DNA from: Streptomyces physcomitrii
GTDB lineage: Bacteria; Actinomycetota; Actinomycetes; Streptomycetales; Streptomycetaceae
Assembly (NCBI RefSeq): GCF_012273655.1
Contig: NZ_JAAWWP010000013.1
Span: forward strand, 62,001-126,000
Direction of reading: 5' to 3'
Length of the DNA stretch: 64,000 bases
Part shown: positions 43,933 through 51,969 of the stretch, one piece after another
Position numbering within the stretch: the first letter of the stretch is position 1
Layout: each line of letters opens with the position of its first letter
The notes under the pieces: generated by a model
Told to the model about the DNA's origin: nothing
Seen by the model: the letters and a program-made list of their open reading frames with translations, nothing else
Database searches by the model: none
Translations under genes and position numbers: made by a program

Positions 43933-44712
43933 ATGTCGCGCGATGCCCGGTGGAAGTCCCTCCTCGAACTCCTCGTGGAGCGCGGGCGGCTCGACGTCGA
44001 GGAGGCGGCGGGCGAACTCGACGTCTCCGCGGCGACCATCCGGCGCGACTTCGACCAGCTCGCCGAGCAGCAGATGCTGGTACGCACCCGGGGCGGCGCG
44101 GTGGTCCACGGCGTCTCCTACGAGCTGCCGCTGCGCTACAAGACGGCCCGCAACGCCTCCGAGAAGCAGCGCATCGCCAAGGCCGTCGCCGAGCTGGTCA
44201 CCCCGGGCCAGGCGGTCGGCCTCACCGGCGGCACCACCAGCACCGAGGTCGCCCGCTGCCTCGCGGTACGCCCCGATCTCGGCACCGGCTCCCCCGCGCT
44301 GACCATCGTCACCAACGCCCTCAACATCGCCAACGAGCTGGCGGTGCGGCCCCAGTTCAAGATCGTGGTGACCGGCGGCGTCGCCCGCGCCCAGTCCTAC
44401 GAGCTGATCGGTCCGCTGGCCGACGGGGTGCTGGGCCAGATCACCATGGACGTCGCGGTGCTCGGCGTGGTCGCCTTCGACCCGGAGCACGGCGCCGCCG
44501 CCGACGACGAGGCCGAGGCGGCGATCAACCGCCTGCTGTGCGAGCGCGCGGACCGGGTGGTGGTCGCCGCCGACTCCAGCAAACTCGGCAAGCGCGCCTT
44601 CGCCCGGATCTGCGCGGCGGACCGGGTGGACACCCTGGTCACCGACACCGCCGCGGGCGAGGAGATCACCGGCCGCTTCGAGGAGGCGGGCATCCGGGTC
44701 GTCCGGGTCTGA
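43933..44712 (+). CDS. DeoR family transcriptional regulator
   Basis: 259 residues. The helix-turn-helix covers residues 7-58 (VEEAAGELDVSAATIRRDFDQLAEQQ) and is followed by a RTRGGAVV hinge. The sensing domain has LTGGTTSTEVA, VTNALNIANEL, VTGGVARAQSYELIGP and VVAADSSKLGKR. ATG at 43933. It is divergent from the AgaS-like/aldolase operon and very likely represses it until a sugar phosphate builds up. Confidence 0.93.
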   Translation: MSRDARWKSLLELLVERGRLDVEEAAGELDVSAATIRRDFDQLAEQQMLVRTRGGAVVHGVSYELPLRYKTARNASEKQRIAKAVAELVTPGQAVGLTGGTTSTEVARCLAVRPDLGTGSPALTIVTNALNIANELAVRPQFKIVVTGGVARAQSYELIGPLADGVLGQITMDVAVLGVVAFDPEHGAAADDEAEAAINRLLCERADRVVVAADSSKLGKRAFARICAADRVDTLVTDTAAGEEITGRFEEAGIRVVRV

Positions 44713-44749
44713 GCCGCGCGCGGGCACCGGTGCCGCACCCGCGGACTCC

Positions 44750-44795
44750 GGCCGGTCCGGGGGCATCCGCTGCGGCCGGTCCGGGGGCATCCGCT
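44750..44795. repeat. Tandem 22-base repeat
   Basis: GGCCGGTCCGGGGGCATCCG plus CT occurs at 44750-44771 and 44774-44795 (24-base period), with a partial third copy. Between the deoR gene and the mycothiol-type enzyme. Possibly polymorphic. Confidence 0.85.
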
Positions 44796-44842
44796 CAGGC
44801 CGGGGCGGGACGGAAGCGGAGAGGTTCAGGCAGAATCGCGGC

Positions 44843-45574
44843 ATGGAGATCTCCGCGTACACCGGATTCCTGGACCGCGAGGGCCGCCTCCTCGCCGAGG
44901 CGGCCGAAGAGGCGGGCCTCGACGCCAAGGTGCCCACCTGTCCGGGCTGGCAGGTACGCGACCTGGTCCGGCACACCGCGACGGTGCACCGCTGGGCCAC
45001 CGGCTTCGTCCGCGAGGGCCGCACGGAGACCCGGCCCATGGACGCGGAGGGCGGGCTCGACGGCGCCGAGCTGCTCACCGACTTCCGCGCGGGGCACGGC
45101 GCGCTGCTCGGCGCGCTGGAGTCCGCCACCCCCGAGCTGGACTGCTGGACCTTCTTCGCGGCGCCCTCCCCGCTCGCCTTCTGGGCCCGGCGGCAGGCGC
45201 ACGAGACGACCATGCACCGCTTCGACGCCGACTCGGCGCGCGGCGGCACCCCCGCCCCGGTCGACGGGGTGCTCGCGGTCGACGGCATCGACGAGCTGCT
45301 GACCGGCTTCCACGGCCGCAGGCGCAGCCGGGTCCGCACTCCCGAACCGCGCACCGTCCACGTCCTCACCACCGACGAGGGCGCCTCCTGGACCCTGCGC
45401 CTGTCGGACGGACCGCCCGTCGCCGAACGCGGACTCAGCGGCGAGCCCGACTGCGTTCTCTCCGGCCCGGCCTCCAAGCTCTACCTGGCCCTGTGGAACC
45501 GCGTACCCTTCCCGGAGATCACCGGCGACGCCCGCCTGGCGGCGCTGTGGCGGGAGACGTCCGCGATCGTCTGA
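44843..45574 (+). CDS. Maleylpyruvate isomerase family mycothiol-dependent enzyme
   Basis: 243 residues. The MDMPI-type N-terminal four-helix bundle includes PGWQVRDLVRHTA and the metal ligands in RRQAHETTMHRFDAD (about residues 117-131), with His and Glu placed as in mycothiol-dependent metalloenzymes. The MDMPI C-terminal domain follows from about residue 150. It probably transfers mycothiol to, or isomerises, a small molecule. ATG at 44843. No aromatic-ring pathway genes are adjacent. Confidence 0.92.
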   Translation: MEISAYTGFLDREGRLLAEAAEEAGLDAKVPTCPGWQVRDLVRHTATVHRWATGFVREGRTETRPMDAEGGLDGAELLTDFRAGHGALLGALESATPELDCWTFFAAPSPLAFWARRQAHETTMHRFDADSARGGTPAPVDGVLAVDGIDELLTGFHGRRRSRVRTPEPRTVHVLTTDEGASWTLRLSDGPPVAERGLSGEPDCVLSGPASKLYLALWNRVPFPEITGDARLAALWRETSAIV

Positions 45575-45724
45575 GCGAGGTCGGCGTCGGGACCGGGGTC
45601 CGCGTCGGGAGCGGCAACTTCCGTACGCTGCAAGGGTTCTGACGGCACATCACCTCTGCCGCCCCGGGGAGCCGGAAGCCGGTCGGGCCGGCGCACGAGC
45701 CGGCGGAAGGAGCAACCGCCCGCC

Positions 45725-46240
45725 ATGATCCTCCCGAAGGTCCGGGACCCCCGCTTCGTGACGATCCGCCGCGGCGGGACCCTCACCGACGCCGATCACC
45801 ACCTCCTCGCCCTGTGGGCGGCCTCCTGCGCGGAGCACGTGCTCGGACTGTTCGAGGCGGTACGGCCCGCCGACCCGCGCCCGCGGCAGGCGATCGAGGG
45901 GGCGCGCGCCTGGGTGCGCGGCGAGCTGCGGATGATGGAGGCGCGGGCGACCGGCGGCCATGCGATGGGCGCGGCCCGGGAGCTGCGCGGGGCGGCCCGG
46001 CACGCCGCGTACGCCGCGGGCCAGGCCGGAGTGGTCGCCCATGTCGCCGCGCACGAACTGGGTGCGGCCGCCTATGCGATCAAGGCCGCCCGGGCCGCCG
46101 CGCCGAAGGGCGGGGCCGAGGCCGCGGGGCGCCGGGAGTGCCGGTGGCAGCGCGAGCAACTGCCTGCGGAGATCCGGGAGTTGGTCCTCGACGACCAGCG
46201 GCTGCGGAACGGCGTCTGCTGGTCGGTGTTCGGCTGCTGA
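45725..46240 (+). CDS. Imm5-like putative immunity protein, no toxin partner
   Basis: 171 residues, mostly helical. The motifs LLALWAASCAEHVLGLFE, DPRPRQAIEGARAWVRGE and AAAYAIKAA are those of the Imm5/putative immunity protein family, which is linked to polymorphic-toxin systems. GTG/ATG choice: ATG at 45725 follows GGAAGGAG at some distance. No toxin gene, PAAR, WXG100 or secretion gene is adjacent, so it stands as an orphan. The family assignment is from motif memory and should be confirmed. Confidence 0.65.
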   Translation: MILPKVRDPRFVTIRRGGTLTDADHHLLALWAASCAEHVLGLFEAVRPADPRPRQAIEGARAWVRGELRMMEARATGGHAMGAARELRGAARHAAYAAGQAGVVAHVAAHELGAAAYAIKAARAAAPKGGAEAAGRRECRWQREQLPAEIRELVLDDQRLRNGVCWSVFGC

Positions 46241-46259
46241 GCGCCGCCGCCCGGGGCGG

Positions 46260-46670
46260 TCAGGCGTGCCGGGCGGTCCGCTCCTCGTCCAGCATCCGCC
46301 GGAGCACGGCCCGCTGCAGCGGCAGCACTTCCTCGTGCAGGGCGCGGCCCTTCCTGGTGAGCTGGACGCTGACGCCGCGGCGGTCCTCGGCGCACATCGC
46401 GCGCTCGACGAGACCGTCCTTCTCCAGCCGTCCGATGAGACGGGAGAGCGCGCTCTGACTCAGGTGCACGCATCCGGCGATCTCCTGCACCCGGAAGGAG
46501 CACTCGCCGCTCTCATTGCCCGTCGCGAGGACGTCGAGGACCTCGAAGTCGCTTGCGCCCAGGCCGTGTTGGTGCAGCGCGCGGTCCAGCTCGCACATGG
46601 TGCGCGCATGGACGGCCAGAATGCCGCGCCACTGCTCCACGAGACCGTCTCCGGCATTCGTCGCCACCAT
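46260..46670 (-). CDS. MarR family transcriptional regulator
   Basis: 136 residues. The MarR fold includes the recognition region VQEIAGCVHLSQSALSRLIGRLEKDG (about residues 60-86) and the wing CAEDRRGVSVQLT. Two cysteines (about residues 55 and 66) plus one in the wing might respond to oxidation, but this is speculative. ATG at 46670 is preferred to GTG at 46679. It is divergent from the MFS gene, with overlapping palindromes between them, and probably represses the transporter and itself. Confidence 0.93.
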   Translation of the reverse strand: MVATNAGDGLVEQWRGILAVHARTMCELDRALHQHGLGASDFEVLDVLATGNESGECSFRVQEIAGCVHLSQSALSRLIGRLEKDGLVERAMCAEDRRGVSVQLTRKGRALHEEVLPLQRAVLRRMLDEERTARHA

Positions 46671-46714
46671 GGAGCGCACCGTAGCAGAATCCAGAGATCA
46701 TTGCATCCACATTA

Positions 46715-46735
46715 AATGCACTTGCATTCAATGCA
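46715..46735. promoter_or_regulatory. Overlapping palindromic operator between marR and MFS genes
   Basis: AATGCA-CT-TGCATT (46715-46728) is a perfect palindrome. It overlaps a second one, TGCATT-C-AATGCA (46723-46735). A related half site, TTGCAT, lies at 46701-46706. They lie between the two divergent starts and suit binding of two regulator dimers. Confidence 0.8.
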
Positions 46736-46757
46736 CGCGCATGTACTGTTGCTGCCC

Positions 46758-48266
46758 ATGACCTCTCCGCTCAACCCTTCCGCTCCCCAGGAACGCTGGA
46801 CACCGCGTCTGTGGGGGACGCTGCTCGTCCTGTGCACCGCGATGTTCCTGGACGCGCTCGACGTCTCGATGGTGGGAGTCGCCCTCCCCTCCATCGGCAC
46901 CGAACTCGACCTGTCCACCTCGTCCTTGCAGTGGATCGTCAGCGGCTACATCCTCGGCTACGGAGGGCTGCTGCTGCTCGGCGGCCGAGCGGCCGACCTG
47001 CTCGGACGGCGCCGCGTCTTCCTCGTCGCCCTCGGGGTGTTCGCCGTCGCCTCGGTCCTCGGCGGGCTCGTCGATTCCGGACCGCTGCTGATCGCCAGCC
47101 GCTTCATCAAGGGCCTCAGCGCCGCCTTCACCGCCCCGGCGGGACTGTCGATCATCACCACGACCTTCGCCGAGGGACCGGTCCGCAACCGCGCGCTGTC
47201 CATCTACACCACCTGCGCCGCCACCGGCTTCTCCATGGGCCTGGTCCTCTCCGGCCTGCTCACGGAGGCGAGTTGGCGCTACACCATGCTGCTGCCCGCG
47301 CCGATCGCCCTGCTCGCCCTGCTCGCGGGCCTCCGGCTCATCCCGCGCAGCGAGCGCCAGGAGGCAGGCGGCGGCTACGACGTCCCGGGCGCCGTCACCG
47401 GCACCCTCTCCATGCTGCTGCTCGTCTTCACCGTGGTCCAGGCACCCGAGGCGGGCTGGGCCTCCGCCCGGACCCTGCTCTCCTTCCTCGCCGTCGCCGC
47501 GCTGCTCGCCCTCTTCGTCCGTATCGAACTGCGCAGCCCCAGCCCGCTGGTGCGGCTCGGCGTGCTGCGCTCCGGCAGCCAGGTCCGCGCGCAGCTGGGC
47601 GCCATGGCCTTCTTCGGCTCGTATGTGGGCTTCCAGTTCCTGGTGACCCAGTACATGCAGTCGCTGCTCGGCTGGTCCGCGCTGCAGACGGCGCTCGCCT
47701 TCCTGCCCGCGGGCGCGCTCGTCGCCCTCTCGGCGACCGGCATCGGCTCGGTCATCGACCGCTTCGGCACCCCGCGCCTGATCGTGCTGGGCTTCGCCTC
47801 GATGGTCCTCGGCTACGCCCTCTTCCTGCGCGCGGACCTCGACCCGCAATACGCCGCGGTCATCCTGCCCTCGATGCTGCTGATCGGCGCGGCCTGCGCC
47901 CTGGTCTTCCCCTCGCTCAACATCCAGGCCACCAACGGCGTCGCCGACCACGAGCAGGGCATGGTCTCCGGCCTGCTCAACACCTCGATCCAGGTGGGCG
48001 GCGCCCTCTTCCTCGCCATCGTGACCGCGGTGGTCACCGCGGGCGGCACGGAGCAGGACACCCCGCAGCAGGTCCTCGACAGCTTCCGGCCCGGCCTGGT
48101 CGTCGTCACCCTGGTCGCCGCCGCCGGACTGCTGCTCACCCTGCCCGGACTGCGCACCCGCCGCCCGGCGCACTCCGTGGTGGTCGCCCGCTCGGCACCC
48201 GAAGCCTCGACAGGCACGGCGGACCCGGCGAAGACGGCGGCGGAACCGGTCGCGGCCCGCGAATGA
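46758..48266 (+). CDS. MFS transporter, DHA2 (14-TM) drug-efflux type
   Basis: 502 residues with 14 predicted membrane segments. The first helix region contains FLDALDVSMVGVALPSI (motif D1-like), the loop GRAADLLGRRRVF is motif A, and LVLSGLLTEASWR is motif C-like. A Pro-rich polar tail ends the protein. ATG at 46758. The adjacent divergent MarR gene and palindromic operator suggest that it exports a toxic compound which also releases the repressor; the compound is unknown. Confidence 0.93.
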   Translation: MTSPLNPSAPQERWTPRLWGTLLVLCTAMFLDALDVSMVGVALPSIGTELDLSTSSLQWIVSGYILGYGGLLLLGGRAADLLGRRRVFLVALGVFAVASVLGGLVDSGPLLIASRFIKGLSAAFTAPAGLSIITTTFAEGPVRNRALSIYTTCAATGFSMGLVLSGLLTEASWRYTMLLPAPIALLALLAGLRLIPRSERQEAGGGYDVPGAVTGTLSMLLLVFTVVQAPEAGWASARTLLSFLAVAALLALFVRIELRSPSPLVRLGVLRSGSQVRAQLGAMAFFGSYVGFQFLVTQYMQSLLGWSALQTALAFLPAGALVALSATGIGSVIDRFGTPRLIVLGFASMVLGYALFLRADLDPQYAAVILPSMLLIGAACALVFPSLNIQATNGVADHEQGMVSGLLNTSIQVGGALFLAIVTAVVTAGGTEQDTPQQVLDSFRPGLVVVTLVAAAGLLLTLPGLRTRRPAHSVVVARSAPEASTGTADPAKTAAEPVAARE

Positions 48267-48287
48267 GCAGCCCGTAGGTGTTCAACT

Positions 48288-48321
48288 GCGCCCGCCGGAC
48301 GAGGTGTTGTCCGGCGGGCGC
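48288..48321 (+). terminator. Terminator after the MFS gene
   Basis: GCGCCCGCCGGAC pairs perfectly with GTCCGGCGGGCGC (13 bases) around an eight-base loop, 22 bases after the stop at 48266 and before the next small gene. Confidence 0.8.
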
Positions 48322-48341
48322 CCTTCCGCGAGACTCGCGGC

Positions 48342-48614
48342 ATGGGACGCCGGGGGCAGCGGGAGCGGGACGCGATCACGGTCGAGATCGGCTACGCGCT
48401 GTGCAGCGCGCTCCTCGCCGCGGCGCTGGTCTTCGGCGCGGTGGCCGGGCCCACCTTCGTCTTCGCGCTGCCCGACCTCGCCACACGCCTGCTGCGCCTC
48501 GGCGCCATCGGGCTCGCCACCGCGGTCTTCTCGCTCCGCGTGGTCTTCGTGCTGTGGCGCTTCACCGGCCGGGCTCAGCCCAGCCAGCCCGGCCGTACCA
48601 GGCCCGACTCGTAG
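48342..48614 (+). CDS. Small two-helix membrane protein (DUF6332-like)
   Basis: 90 residues. Two membrane helices (about 17-39 and 49-72) follow a charged start GRRGQRERDAITVEIGYAL; the tail is polar. It resembles the Streptomyces DUF6332 family. ATG at 48342. Its 3' end overlaps the convergent response-regulator gene by 40 bases. Function unknown. Confidence 0.75.
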   Translation: MGRRGQRERDAITVEIGYALCSALLAAALVFGAVAGPTFVFALPDLATRLLRLGAIGLATAVFSLRVVFVLWRFTGRAQPSQPGRTRPDS

Positions 48615-49240
48615 GCCAGCACGACGAGTTGGGCCCGGTCCCGGGCGCCCAGCTTCACCATGGTGCGGCTGACGTGGGTCTTCGCGGTGAGCGGGCTGAC
48701 GACCAGGCGCCGCGCGATCTCCTCGTTGGACAGGCCGATGCCGACCAGCGCCATCACCTCCCGCTCCCGCTCGGTCAGCGCGGCGAGGGAGCGCGCCGCC
48801 GCCGGTTCCTTGGAGCGGGCCGCGAACTCCGCGATCAGCCGCCTGGTCACCCCCGGGGAGAGCAGGGCGTCCCCCTCGGTCACCGCCCGTACCGCGCGCA
48901 GCAGTTCCTCGGGCTCGGTGTCCTTGACCAGGAAGCCGGAGGCACCGGAGCGGATCGCCTCGAAGACGTACTCGTCCAGCTCGAAGGTGGTCAGCATCAC
49001 CACGCGCACCGCGGCGAGTTGCTCGTCGCCGGTGATCCGGCGGGTGGCGCCGAGTCCGTCGAGCAGCGGCATCCGGATGTCCATCAGGACGACATCCGGG
49101 CGCAGTTGGCGCACCAGGCGCACCGCCTCCTCGCCGTCGGCGGCCTCGCCCGCCACCTCGATGTCGGGCTGGGCGTCGAGCAGGGCCCGGAATCCCGCCC
49201 GGACCAGCGACTGGTCGTCGGCGAGCAGTACGCGGATCAA
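48575..49240 (-). CDS. LuxR/NarL family response regulator
   Basis: 221 residues. The receiver domain has the phosphorylatable Asp54 in VVLMDIRMPL and the conserved Lys in FLVKDTEPEE. The C-terminal LuxR helix-turn-helix is LTEREREVMALVGIGLSNEEIA followed by SPLTAKTHVSRTMVKLG. The start is TTG at 49240, which overlaps the kinase stop by four bases (TTGA) and has GGAGGAGG upstream. It is paired with the kinase gene upstream on the same strand. Confidence 0.94.
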   Translation of the reverse strand: MIRVLLADDQSLVRAGFRALLDAQPDIEVAGEAADGEEAVRLVRQLRPDVVLMDIRMPLLDGLGATRRITGDEQLAAVRVVMLTTFELDEYVFEAIRSGASGFLVKDTEPEELLRAVRAVTEGDALLSPGVTRRLIAEFAARSKEPAAARSLAALTEREREVMALVGIGLSNEEIARRLVVSPLTAKTHVSRTMVKLGARDRAQLVVLAYESGLVRPGWLG

Positions 49241-50496
49241 CGGTCCTCCTCCAGGGAAGCGGCGGCGAGCGGAAGCAGGGCGCTGACGCGGAAGCCGCCG
49301 TCCTCGCGGGGCCCGGCCTCGATGGTGCCACCGAGGGCCCCGGCCCGCTCCCGCATCCCGGCCAGCCCGTTGCCGCTGCCGCCGGCCTGTTCGCCGGTGG
49401 CGGGCCCGTCGTCGTCCACGACGAGGCGCAGCGCCCCGGGCTCGTAGCAGAGGCGGACCCGGGCACCGCGGGAGCCCGAGTGGCGGACGACATTGGTCAG
49501 CGCCTCCTGCACGATGCGGAAGGCGGCGAGGTCCGCGCCCGGGGGCAGGGGCCGGGGGCCGCCCTCGGTGCGTACCTCCACGGTGAGGCCGGCGTCCGCG
49601 GCCTGCTGGACGAGCTCCGGCAGGCGCCCGAGGCCGGGCGCGGGCGCGCGCGGCGCGTCGCCCGGCGTGCGCAGGGTGTCGAGCACCTGCCGCACCTCGC
49701 CGAGCGCCTCCTTGCTGGCCGCCTTGATGGTGATCAGGGCGGACCTGGCCTGCTCCGGGTCGGAGTCGAGGAGGGCGAGGCCCACCCCGGCCTGGACGTT
49801 GATGACGGAGATGCTGTGCGCGAGCACGTCGTGCAGTTCGCGCGCGATCCGCAGGCGCTCCTCGTCGGCGCGGCGCCGCGCCGCCTGCTCCCGTTCGGCG
49901 CGCTCGCGCCGCCACTGCTCCCGCTTGGTGCGGGCCAGTTCGGCGAGCGCGATGACGGCGGCGGCCCAGGTGGCGATGCCGATCTCCTGGGTCCAGGGCG
50001 CGGGATCGTCCCCGCCGGGCGGCAGCCACCGGTAGAGCCAGTGCGCCACCAGGAGATGGCCCGCCCAGAGCATCCCGGCCGCCGACCAGGCCGCCCTCCG
50101 GTGCCCGCAGAGCACGGCGCTGAAGCAGCCGACCGCCACCGTCAGGAAGACCGGTCCGTACGGGTAGCCCGCGCCGAGGTAGAGCATCGCGGCGGCGGCC
50201 GTCACGAAGGCGACCGGCACCGGGAAGCGCCACCGCCACAGCAGCGAGGCCGAGCCGCCGACGAGCAGCAGCCGGGAGAAGAGGTCGAGCGGCTCGCGCT
50301 CCGGCTGGCCCTTGGCCGCGAAGGTCGAGCCGACGAGCACGAAGACGGTGACGAGCAGCGTCGAGGCCCAGGGCAGGCCGGTGCGCTCCTCCGCCGCCGC
50401 CCGCCGCGGCTCCCGCCACCAGTGGGCCAGGCGCCGCAGCGGCGGGGCCCCGCGGGAGGGGGCGCCGCCGCGGTTCCCGGTGGGCTGCTGTTCCAT
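49237..50496 (-). CDS. NarL-type sensor histidine kinase
   Basis: 419 residues. Four to five membrane helices (about residues 43-195) without a large extracellular loop suggest sensing in or near the membrane. The HisKA_3 phosphorylation site is His222 in IARELHDVLAHSISV, and the ATP-binding region has the VVDDDGPATGEQAGGSGNGLAGM G boxes. ATG at 50496 was taken over GTG at 50505. Stimulus unknown. A 16-base palindrome lies 60 bases upstream. Confidence 0.93.
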   Translation of the reverse strand: MEQQPTGNRGGAPSRGAPPLRRLAHWWREPRRAAAEERTGLPWASTLLVTVFVLVGSTFAAKGQPEREPLDLFSRLLLVGGSASLLWRWRFPVPVAFVTAAAAMLYLGAGYPYGPVFLTVAVGCFSAVLCGHRRAAWSAAGMLWAGHLLVAHWLYRWLPPGGDDPAPWTQEIGIATWAAAVIALAELARTKREQWRRERAEREQAARRRADEERLRIARELHDVLAHSISVINVQAGVGLALLDSDPEQARSALITIKAASKEALGEVRQVLDTLRTPGDAPRAPAPGLGRLPELVQQAADAGLTVEVRTEGGPRPLPPGADLAAFRIVQEALTNVVRHSGSRGARVRLCYEPGALRLVVDDDGPATGEQAGGSGNGLAGMRERAGALGGTIEAGPREDGGFRVSALLPLAAASLEEDR

Positions 50497-50556
50497 GGCG
50501 GCCACGCTATGCGCCGCGGGCGGCCGGGGGCGTCAGCCGGGCGTGGTGGCCGCGGC

Positions 50557-50584
50557 TACTCCCCGGGGAGTACGCCCCGGGGAG
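50557..50584. promoter_or_regulatory. Perfect 16-base palindrome and repeat upstream of the sensor kinase
   Basis: TACTCCCCGGGGAGTA at 50557-50572 is a perfect palindrome; CCCCGGGGAG recurs 14 bases further on (50575-50584). It lies between the kinase start and the stop of the upstream reductase gene, a possible autoregulatory site or a terminator component. Confidence 0.4.
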
Positions 50585-50592
50585 CCGGGTGC

Positions 50593-51795
50593 TCAGCCGT
50601 CCAGGGCCGAGAGCGCCCGCCGGGCCACCGGGTGGGTGCGTACGATCTCGCCGAGCGTGGTCGAGCCCCGGGTGATCTTGGCGAAGGCCTTCCAGGCGGG
50701 CCGGAAACCGGTGATCGCCGCGTGCAGCAGGCTCGGCTTGCGCTCGAAGGCCTTCAGCATGCGGCTGCCGACGCTCATCTCCACGCCGAGCCCGGCCTTG
50801 ACCGCGAAGGCGTAGTTGAGCGCTTGGCGCCGGGCGTCCACCGCGTCGCCCGACTCGGCGAGGCGCACCGCCCACTCCCCCGCCATCCGCCCGGAGCGCA
50901 GGGCGAAGGAGATGCCCTCCCGGGTCCACGGCTCCAGCATCCCGGCGGCGTCCCCGCAGACCAGGACCCGGCCGCGGGAGAGCGGCGAGTCCTCGGTGCG
51001 GCAGCGGGTGAGGTGGCCCGAGGAGACCTCCGGGGTGAAGCCCGCGAGGCCGAGCCGCGCGATGAAGTCCTCCAGGTACCGCTTGGTCGCCCCGCCCTCG
51101 CCGCGCGCCGAGATCACGCCCACCGTCAGGGTGTCGCCCTTGGGGAAGACCCAGCCGTAACTGCCCCGCAGCGGGCCCCAGTCGATGAGGACGCGGCCCG
51201 CCCAGTCCTCGGCCACGGTCGGCGGCACCGGGATCTCCGCCTCCAGGCCGAGGTCGACCTGCCGCAGCTTGACCCCCACATGGGCGCCTATCCGGCTGGC
51301 GCTGCCGTCCGCGCCGACCACGCTGCGGGCGAGCACCGTCTCGCCGCTCTGCAGCACGACGGCGACGGTACGGCGGTCGGGGACCTCGGGGCCGTGCTGC
51401 TCGACCCGGGCGACCGTGGCGCCGGTGCGCAGTTCGGCACCGGCCTTCTGGGCGTGCTCGACGAGCAGATGGTCGAACTCGGCCCGGTTCACGAGCCCGA
51501 AGAGCATCTGCTTGGAGCGGCGGGTACGGGCGAAGCGGCCCTCCAGCGAGAAGGTGACCGCGTGCACCCGATCCCGCAGCGGCAGTTCGAAGCCGGGCGG
51601 CAGCGCGTCGCGCGAGGGGCCGATGATGCCGCCGCCGCAGGTCTTGTACCGGGGCAGCGAGGCCTTCTCCAGGAGCAGGACCCGCCGTCCCGCCACCGCC
51701 GCCGCATAGGCGGCCGAGGCCCCTGCCGGTCCGGCTCCGACCACGACCACGTCCCAGGTCACCTGGGCGTCGTCGGAAGAGTTCTCGCTGCTCAC
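50593..51795 (-). CDS. Geranylgeranyl reductase family FAD-dependent oxidoreductase
   Basis: 400 residues. The FAD dinucleotide motif is VVVGAGPAGASAAYAA (about residues 17-32), the second FAD motif is VLVCGDAAGML, and the family features PRYKTCGGGI and EGISFALRSG are present. It reduces isoprenoid double bonds, for example in menaquinone or lipid side chains, though other substrates are possible. GTG at 51795, with GGAG 6 bases upstream. Confidence 0.92.
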   Translation of the reverse strand: MSSENSSDDAQVTWDVVVVGAGPAGASAAYAAAVAGRRVLLLEKASLPRYKTCGGGIIGPSRDALPPGFELPLRDRVHAVTFSLEGRFARTRRSKQMLFGLVNRAEFDHLLVEHAQKAGAELRTGATVARVEQHGPEVPDRRTVAVVLQSGETVLARSVVGADGSASRIGAHVGVKLRQVDLGLEAEIPVPPTVAEDWAGRVLIDWGPLRGSYGWVFPKGDTLTVGVISARGEGGATKRYLEDFIARLGLAGFTPEVSSGHLTRCRTEDSPLSRGRVLVCGDAAGMLEPWTREGISFALRSGRMAGEWAVRLAESGDAVDARRQALNYAFAVKAGLGVEMSVGSRMLKAFERKPSLLHAAITGFRPAWKAFAKITRGSTTLGEIVRTHPVARRALSALDG

Positions 51796-51969
51796 GCTGG
51801 TCTCCGCTCCCCATTCACGTGTGTGGCGCATCCTTCCGGGCATCCTACGGCGGGCTTCGCCGAGGACCGCCGTGAAAGGATCGGCACGGCCTCGCATGCA
51901 CACAATGCACGGGCGAGGCACATCAGATGTACACCTACGACCAACGTCGTACCGACCTGGAGCGTGCCC

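Noticed and set aside
45575..46260. Possible toxin partner for the Imm5-like protein
   Set aside because: No open frame of toxin type and no secretion-system gene on either side.
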